The notes beneath the pieces were generated by a model. It saw nothing but the letters and a program-made list of their open reading frames with translations, was not told the origin of the DNA and made no database searches. From WQXF01 sp031553615 (GTDB lineage Bacteria > Bacillota > Clostridia > Christensenellales > Aristaeellaceae), in NCBI GenBank assembly GCA_031553615.1, contig JAVBLJ010000008.1, positions 62,001 to 126,000 on the forward strand: 64,000 nucleotides of DNA, read 5' to 3'. How positions within the stretch are numbered: position 1 is the first letter of the stretch; each line of letters begins with the position of its first letter. Below are positions 59,598 through 64,000 of this stretch, one piece after another. The position numbers were made by a program, and so were the translations under genes.

Positions 59598-61477
59598 ATA
59601 AAGCGGTAACGCTTCGCGGCGTGCTGCTGGTGCTGCTGATCGCGCTACTGCCGGCCTCCCTGGTCGGCTTGATCGTGCTGGACCGGGCATCCGCCATCTG
59701 GACGCGCCCGGTCGATGGCTATGTGACGATTCGCCCCGATTCGCCCAAGCCGCTGGCCATTGAGGCGACGTGGTCCGAGACCGCCGAGGATCCGGTCACC
59801 GGCGAATCGGTGGTGAGCACCTTCTTTCAGCTGGACATGCGGCAATCGCAGAAGTTGGCGCTGGTGGTACGCTCCTCGTATAAGCTCATCGCCGTCAACA
59901 TCAACGGCAGGACCTGGGCTTCAGGCTCACCCGAGCTATTGTCCGGGTCTACTGTTGCGCTTCCGGAGCAGATTAACGCCATGCCCATCGAGGTCATGCT
60001 GCGCAACACCAAGGGGCTCACGCCGCCCCTGCTGCTCATCGGCAGCGTATCACAGATTCAGCGCTTTAACAGCACACGCACGCTGCTGATCGCGGTGATG
60101 CTTACCGTGCTGCTCACCGGCGCAGCGCTCATGTTCCTCAACTACCTGCTGCAGGGCCGCGAGATGTCCACGCTGGCGCTCTGGCTGGCCTACATGCTGC
60201 TGCTGGTTTCGCAAATCGATATGCTATTGCCCAAGGGGCAATCGGCCCACGTGATTCACCAGACCGCCATGCTGCTGCTCAGCGCGGCGCTCTGCTGTTC
60301 CGCAAGCCTGCGCCTGGATGGCTCGCGGGAGGCGGTGCTGCTGCTGGCGCTGCTGCTGGTGGACATCGCGCTTTCGCTGGTGTGGCTGGCGGGCTTCTGG
60401 ATGACGCAGAGCGCGCCCCTGCTCTGGCTGGCGCTGCCCATGCAGATTCTCGGCTTCCTGCTGGCCGCCGGATTCGCCATCTACGGCCTATTGCGCGGCA
60501 GCTCGCGAGGGCGGGGCGTCGATCGGCTGATGGACATCGCCATGCTGCTGCAGCTTGCCGGTCTGGCCGCCGACCTGATGCTCGACCGCAGCCGCACGCT
60601 GCTGCTTCCGCCGGTGCTGGTGTTCTCCTGCGGCATGGCACTGATGCACCTGTGGCTGGCCACGCTGAAGCAGGCGCGCGACCGCGCCGTGAGCGAGGCA
60701 CTGGAAAAGGACCTGGAGCAGCGCGTCGCCTCCCGCACCGAGGAGCTTCGCTTCGCCAACGAGCAGCTCTCCCGCATCGATACCTCGCGCGGCGAGTTCT
60801 TCTCGCATATCGCGCACGATCTGCAATCCCCGCTCACCATCATCCGCGGCAGCCTCGATTTGGTGATCGACGGCACGCCAATCACCGATGAGGAGCGCGA
60901 AAATTACCTGGTGATGGCCAAGGCCAGCGCCGTAAAGCTCACCAACCGCATCAAGGCCCTGCGCGCCCTGGCCCTTATGGAAGAAACCGAGTTTACCCCC
61001 AAGATGCAGAAGCTCTACCCGCTCATCTCGGGTTACGCCGAGAGCTGGCGCGGCCTATACGCCACCAACCGCATCGAGTTCCTGGCCGAAGGCGACCGCG
61101 AGATGTCCGCCATGTTCGATGAATCCTGGCTGCAGAACGCGCTCGAGCGCCTGATCTCCAACGCGGTGCGCTACACGCCCCCGGGCGGCACCATCACCGT
61201 ATCCTGGGAGCGGAAAAACTTCGGCGTGGAGCTCAGCGTCACCGATACCGGCTGCGGCATCGCCGAAAGCGATATGTCTTCCCTCTTTGATAAGTTCTAC
61301 CAGGGCTGGAACTCCCAGGACGGCCTGGGCATCGGCCTAGCCGTCGTGCAGCGCGTCGCCCAGCGCCACAATGGCCGCGTTTGGGCCGAAAGCGCCCCCG
61401 GCAAAGGGGCCCGCTTTACCCTCTTCTTCCCCGACCTGCCCGCCCACACCTGGGAAGGCAAGGCGGCGAAGGGATGA
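59594..61477 (+). CDS. membrane sensor histidine kinase, 7-helix type
   Basis: This 627-residue kinase has an N-terminal membrane anchor, an extracytoplasmic beta domain of about 120 residues, and seven transmembrane helices between about 160 and 370. The layout resembles 7TMR-DISM sensors. A coiled coil (LEKDLEQRVASRTEELRFAN) leads to the dimerisation domain with the phosphorylated His in FFSHIAHDLQSPLTIIRGSL near residue 408. The ATPase domain has the N box LERLISNAVRYTPPGG, G1 DTGCGIAES and G2 GLGIGLAVV. It lacks a HAMP or PAS domain. The start lies within the response-regulator stop. The pair follows the LCP gene, which suggests but does not prove an envelope role. Confidence 0.93.
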   Translation: MNKAVTLRGVLLVLLIALLPASLVGLIVLDRASAIWTRPVDGYVTIRPDSPKPLAIEATWSETAEDPVTGESVVSTFFQLDMRQSQKLALVVRSSYKLIAVNINGRTWASGSPELLSGSTVALPEQINAMPIEVMLRNTKGLTPPLLLIGSVSQIQRFNSTRTLLIAVMLTVLLTGAALMFLNYLLQGREMSTLALWLAYMLLLVSQIDMLLPKGQSAHVIHQTAMLLLSAALCCSASLRLDGSREAVLLLALLLVDIALSLVWLAGFWMTQSAPLLWLALPMQILGFLLAAGFAIYGLLRGSSRGRGVDRLMDIAMLLQLAGLAADLMLDRSRTLLLPPVLVFSCGMALMHLWLATLKQARDRAVSEALEKDLEQRVASRTEELRFANEQLSRIDTSRGEFFSHIAHDLQSPLTIIRGSLDLVIDGTPITDEERENYLVMAKASAVKLTNRIKALRALALMEETEFTPKMQKLYPLISGYAESWRGLYATNRIEFLAEGDREMSAMFDESWLQNALERLISNAVRYTPPGGTITVSWERKNFGVELSVTDTGCGIAESDMSSLFDKFYQGWNSQDGLGIGLAVVQRVAQRHNGRVWAESAPGKGARFTLFFPDLPAHTWEGKAAKG

Positions 61478-61506
61478 CCAGGGGACGAGGGCTTTTATGA
61501 GGTTTT

Positions 61507-61560
61507 GCGAGAGAGGAGACTTTTTATAAAAGTTTCCTCTCTCGCTCTCTCCTTCAAAAA
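61507..61560 (+). repeat. dispersed palindromic repeat, family D, copy 2
   Basis: Arms 61507-61524 (GCGAGAGAGGAGACTTTT) and 61528-61545 pair with a single mismatch. The trailing CTCTCTCC..CAAAAAC matches copy 1 at 4131-4206. Two arm positions differ between copies in a way that keeps most pairs. It begins 30 bases after the kinase stop codon. Confidence 0.85.
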
Positions 61561-61603
61561 CACCAACCGCCCTCATCAAAACGACGAATCGCAGGTGAAT
61601 GCA

Positions 61604-62413
61604 ATGAGCAAAGCTGGCGGCGCAATGCCGCACATGCGTGCGCTGGAGGAGCAGGCCGAGCGGCGCACGCCCCTGCATGCGCGCAACCCGCTGGCGCACC
61701 TGCTAGTGACGCTTTGCGCGGTTTCGGTCACCGCCTCCTTTGGCCGATACGCGCTGGCCGCGCCGCTGCCCCTGCTGCTCTATCCACTCTTCGTGCTGGC
61801 CGTGGGCGAAATCCCGCTCCGCCTGCTTTTGATGCGCATGCTGCCCGCGCTGCCGCTGGCGCTGGGCGTGGGGCTCTCCGGCCCGCTGCTCGATCGCGCC
61901 GCCTTTGCTCTCCTGCCTGGGCTCACGATCTCCGCCGGGTGGATATCGCTGCTCTCCATCGCGCTGCGCGGCTGCCTTTGTGTCGCGTACGCCCTGCTGC
62001 TCGTAGCGCTGACCGGCATGCCCGGCCTCAGCCAGGCGCTGCTGGCGCTGCGCGTGCCCCGCACGCTGGTCGCGCAGTTTTTGCTCACCTTCCGTTACCT
62101 GCAAACCCTGGCCGAGGAGGCCGCGCGCATCACCCTGGCCTACCGCCTGCGCGCGCCCGGAAAGAAGGCGCCCGTTCCACGCGAATGGGGCCCGTTGGCC
62201 GGGCAATGGATGCTGCGCACCCTGCAGCGCGCCCACCGCATCGATGCCGCGCTGCGCTGCCGGGGCTACGCCGGAACCTGGCCCGCCGCGCGCCGCCCCG
62301 CCTGGGGATGGGCCGACACGCTCTATCTGCTGGGCTGGTGCGCGTTCTTCGTGCTGGTACGCTGCATAAACCTGCCGCAGGCGCTGGGCGCGCTGGTGCT
62401 TCGACTGGGGTAG
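61604..62413 (+). CDS. cbiQ: ECF transporter T component, CbiQ-like
   Basis: This 269-residue membrane protein belongs to the EcfT/CbiQ family, the scaffold that links an ECF ATPase pair to a substrate-specific subunit. About six hydrophobic segments are visible. The LTFRYLQTLAEEAARI segment near residue 158 and the coupling motif RIDAALRCRGYAGTWPAARR near 217 are typical. The symbol rests partly on context: a gene ending 1.3 kb downstream on the opposite strand encodes a CbiM-type subunit. No CbiO ATPase is in the window. The ATG at 61604 has CAGGTG upstream, a weak site; longer frames run through the repeat. It stands alone on the plus strand. Confidence 0.8.
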   Translation: MSKAGGAMPHMRALEEQAERRTPLHARNPLAHLLVTLCAVSVTASFGRYALAAPLPLLLYPLFVLAVGEIPLRLLLMRMLPALPLALGVGLSGPLLDRAAFALLPGLTISAGWISLLSIALRGCLCVAYALLLVALTGMPGLSQALLALRVPRTLVAQFLLTFRYLQTLAEEAARITLAYRLRAPGKKAPVPREWGPLAGQWMLRTLQRAHRIDAALRCRGYAGTWPAARRPAWGWADTLYLLGWCAFFVLVRCINLPQALGALVLRLG

Positions 62414-62438
62414 TCCGTTCGAAAAACAAACTATTAAT

Positions 62439-62524
62439 AAGGCACCTGAAAATTTCTATTGACAAAATCATCAGGTGCCTTTATACTACGATTGTAAGGT
62501 ACCTTTGAAAAATATTTCGGTACC
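62439..62524 (+). promoter_or_regulatory. promoter and multi-site operator of the second MarR gene
   Basis: TTGACA (62459-62464) and TATACT (62482-62487), 17 bases apart, form the best promoter in the window. Inverted sites flank and overlap it: AAGGCACCTGA (62439-62449) with its complement TCAGGTGCCTT (62471-62481), the perfect palindrome AAGGTACCTT (62496-62505) over the predicted start, and GGTACC (62519-62524). All share a GGNACC core, so they look like binding sites of one regulator, most simply the MarR protein itself. Confidence 0.8.
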
Positions 62525-62540
62525 ACCAGGAGGAAATCAC

Positions 62541-63350
62541 ATGACCCAGAATCAAAACCCGAACCAAAATCCGAACCCGAACGATGCTCCGAACCAAGAT
62601 TCGAACGTGAACGAACAACAGTACCCCGTCGCGCTCGATCTTTTCGAGCAATTCGCCCGCGTCGAGTGGCTGATGCACCGTTTTCACCAGCGCAACCGCC
62701 GCGCACACGGCCCCATGGGCGATCCGCACCGCGGCCAGGGCCGCATCCTTTCCCTGCTCAAGATTCAGCCCGAGATCAGCCAGCGCGATCTTTCCTACCT
62801 GCTGGACATGCGCCCGCAATCGCTGGGCGAGCTGCTGACCAAGCTGGAGAAGGGCGGCTTCATTGAGCGCACCGCCGCGCGGGACGATCGCCGCGCCATG
62901 AACATCCGGCTCACCCCGGCGGGCGAAGAAGCCGCCGACGCCAATCAGCGCCCCTCCCGCGCCGACAGCATGTTCACCTGCCTGACCGACGAGGAGCGCG
63001 CTACGCTGGGCAGCTACCTGGAGCGCATCATCGGCTCTCTGGAAGAGCAGATAGGCGACCAGCCCGAGCCCTACCCGCCGCACTGGCGCGAGGGCGGATA
63101 TCCGCGCTTCAGCCCCGAGCAGATCGAGCAATTCCGCGCCATGGGCCACAAGTTCGGCCACCGCTGGCCGGGCGGCTTTCCGGGCCCCGATGAGTTCCAC
63201 GGGCATGGCCCGGACGGTTGTCGCAGACCCGGCCCCGATGGATTTCGGGGGCCTGGGCGGGGCGGGTTCCCCGGCGCGCCGCTCAATGAATTCGCGCGGG
63301 GCGAGAGCCGCGAGTTGAAGCACCCGAGCAAGGATTCCACCGAAGAGTAA
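62541..63350 (+). CDS. MarR-family regulator with Asn-rich head and His/Gly/Pro-rich tail
   Basis: This encodes 269 residues. The centre (about 35-160) is a MarR winged helix: GRILSLLKIQPEISQRDLSY, then LLDMRPQSLGELLTKLEKGG and IERTAARDDRRAMNIRLTPA. The head is low-complexity (NQNPNQNPNPND). The tail of about 100 residues is rich in His, Gly and Pro (MGHKFGHRWPGGFPGPDEFH, then GHGPDGCRRPGPDGFRGPG) and could bind metal. AGGAGGA precedes the ATG at 62541. It lies between cbiQ and a CbiM-type gene, so control of metal uptake is a reasonable guess. Many clostridial MarR proteins with such tails regulate adjacent exporters instead. Confidence 0.88.
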   Translation: MTQNQNPNQNPNPNDAPNQDSNVNEQQYPVALDLFEQFARVEWLMHRFHQRNRRAHGPMGDPHRGQGRILSLLKIQPEISQRDLSYLLDMRPQSLGELLTKLEKGGFIERTAARDDRRAMNIRLTPAGEEAADANQRPSRADSMFTCLTDEERATLGSYLERIIGSLEEQIGDQPEPYPPHWREGGYPRFSPEQIEQFRAMGHKFGHRWPGGFPGPDEFHGHGPDGCRRPGPDGFRGPGRGGFPGAPLNEFARGESRELKHPSKDSTEE

Positions 63351-63358
63351 CCGCATAG

Positions 63359-63518
63359 TACTATTCCTCGTTAGATTTCACGCAATAGATTGCGGAAGAT
63401 TTTTAGGATGGCTAGGAGCCTGAGGGAGGCGTAGCCGGCAGGTACGCAGACCGAAGCGCGACAACGCCATTCGAAAAAAGATCCGCGAGATATGCTGGAA
63501 AGCTATCAAGGAGTAGTA
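63359..63518 (+). repeat. 160-base palindromic element, family A, copy 3
   Basis: It begins 8 bases after the stop of the second MarR gene, in the same orientation as copies 1 and 2. It matches them closely, with a 3-base shorter T run in the left arm. The inner GAATGGC becomes GGATGGC. Its right end is GAGTAGTA. Confidence 0.9.
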
Positions 63519-63527
63519 TAATACAAC

Positions 63528-63561
63528 GCGGCGGCGCTGCCCGAAAGGGACGCGCCGCCGC
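63528..63561. terminator. convergent hairpin
   Basis: GCGGCGGCGC pairs with GCGCCGCCGC around a 14-base loop. The T run is poor (TTGCTTG). It sits between the MarR gene and the converging CbiM-type gene. The stretch 63562-63691 shows no gene. Confidence 0.65.
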
Positions 63562-63691
63562 TTGCTTGTAGAGAAAGAACCAAGGGATAACGAAGAACTT
63601 CGGAACCCAGTGATAGCGAAGGACTTCGGCAAAGCAGCGCGCCCGAGAGAATTCCGCCGCCACCACTGCGGGGATTCCTTCCAGGTCTTTC

Positions 63692-64000
63692 CTATTCCCG
63701 TTGCGCGCTCCGCCGCTTGCGCCGGGGCAGCCAGATCGCTAGCCCTGCCAGCGCGGCGAGGAGCAACGTGATGCCCGCGCCCACCACGCCTGCGAAGCTA
63801 GTGCCTGCATCCACGGCGGGCCATGCGGCCTGCTCGCTCGATTCTGACGATGCGATCGATTCAGCCGGAGCCTGCTCCTGCGCGGGTTCCGTGCTGCGGA
63901 AGCCGTAATCGGGCAGGAAAGCGGTGCGCTCCTGCACGGCGGAAAGGGCATCGTACACGCCGCCCAAAGCCTCGGGTTCCTCTCCGCTCACGCCCTGCAC
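63692..64000 (-). CDS. C-terminal part of a CbiM-type cobalt/nickel transporter subunit
   Basis: This is the last 102 codons of a gene entering from the right edge; its start is outside the window. The sequence VYDALSAVQERTAFLPDYGF followed by WPAVDAGTSFAGVVGAGITL and one membrane helix (LLLAALAGLAIWLP) matches the PDGLE/CbiN-like domain. That domain is fused to the end of many CbiM/NikM proteins, the substrate-specific subunits of cobalt or nickel ECF importers. It ends in a basic RRKRRSAQRE. It converges with the MarR gene and complements the CbiQ-like protein 1.3 kb away. Confidence 0.75.
   Translation of the reverse strand: MQGVSGEEPEALGGVYDALSAVQERTAFLPDYGFRSTEPAQEQAPAESIASSESSEQAAWPAVDAGTSFAGVVGAGITLLLAALAGLAIWLPRRKRRSAQRE

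Overview
This 64 kb window is a GC-rich, densely coded stretch of bacterial chromosome. Strong ribosome binding sites (GGAGG types), TTGnnn-17-TATAAT promoters, a DUF1540 protein, a clostripain-family (C11) peptidase, LytR-CpsA-Psr and ECF transport proteins and a Soj/Spo0J-type parAB pair all point to a Bacillota of class Clostridia. Oscillospirales or Christensenellales are my best guesses, but the family cannot be fixed from sequence alone. I see no rRNA or tRNA gene, CRISPR array, prophage or insertion sequence with a transposase.

Layout. 0-6.6 kb: a small membrane protein, an AraC/GyrI-type regulator, a 57-residue DUF1540 protein, queT behind a ribosome-binding-site hairpin, rarA, and a secreted lipoprotein plus solute-binding protein. 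6.8-12 kb: a complete BMP-type (nucleoside-like) ABC importer. 12-17.5 kb: a MarR regulator, an SH3-domain secreted protein, kduD-kduI for uronate catabolism and a divergent AraC regulator. 17.6-32.6 kb: a DMT transporter, two unrelated secreted proteins, an FAH-family hydrolase, a GNAT-histidine phosphatase fusion, proA, a C11 peptidase with internal repeats, a tyrosine phosphatase, serC-serA, and a WG-repeat protein. 32.7-35.2 kb: a three-gene membrane cassette of unknown function with visibly lower GC. 35.3-45.7 kb: tldE-tldD, an unknown gene just upstream of parA-parB, a secreted protein, manA and mnmE. 45.8-52.3 kb: a second BMP-type ABC importer on the minus strand, followed by a DUF1015 gene. 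52.5-64 kb: a 1,260-residue secreted fibronectin-like protein, a 3'-5' exonuclease, an LCP protein, a two-component system, a CbiQ-type ECF subunit, a second MarR regulator with a His-rich tail, and the end of a CbiM-type gene entering from the right.

How it fits together. Two paralogous importers flank the window and probably bring in nucleosides or related compounds. kduI-kduD handle pectin or glycosaminoglycan-derived ketouronates under the adjacent AraC protein. serC and serA supply serine and manA handles fructose or mannose 6-phosphate. The last 3 kb looks like a cobalt/nickel uptake locus with its own regulator.

The most unusual signals are: five families of palindromic intergenic repeats, nearly all just after stop codons; the three-gene cassette at 32.7-35.2 kb; the His-rich MarR regulator with a multi-site operator between cbiQ and cbiM; low-complexity repeat insertions in several otherwise ordinary proteins; and the DnaA-box-like cluster and unknown gene beside parAB.
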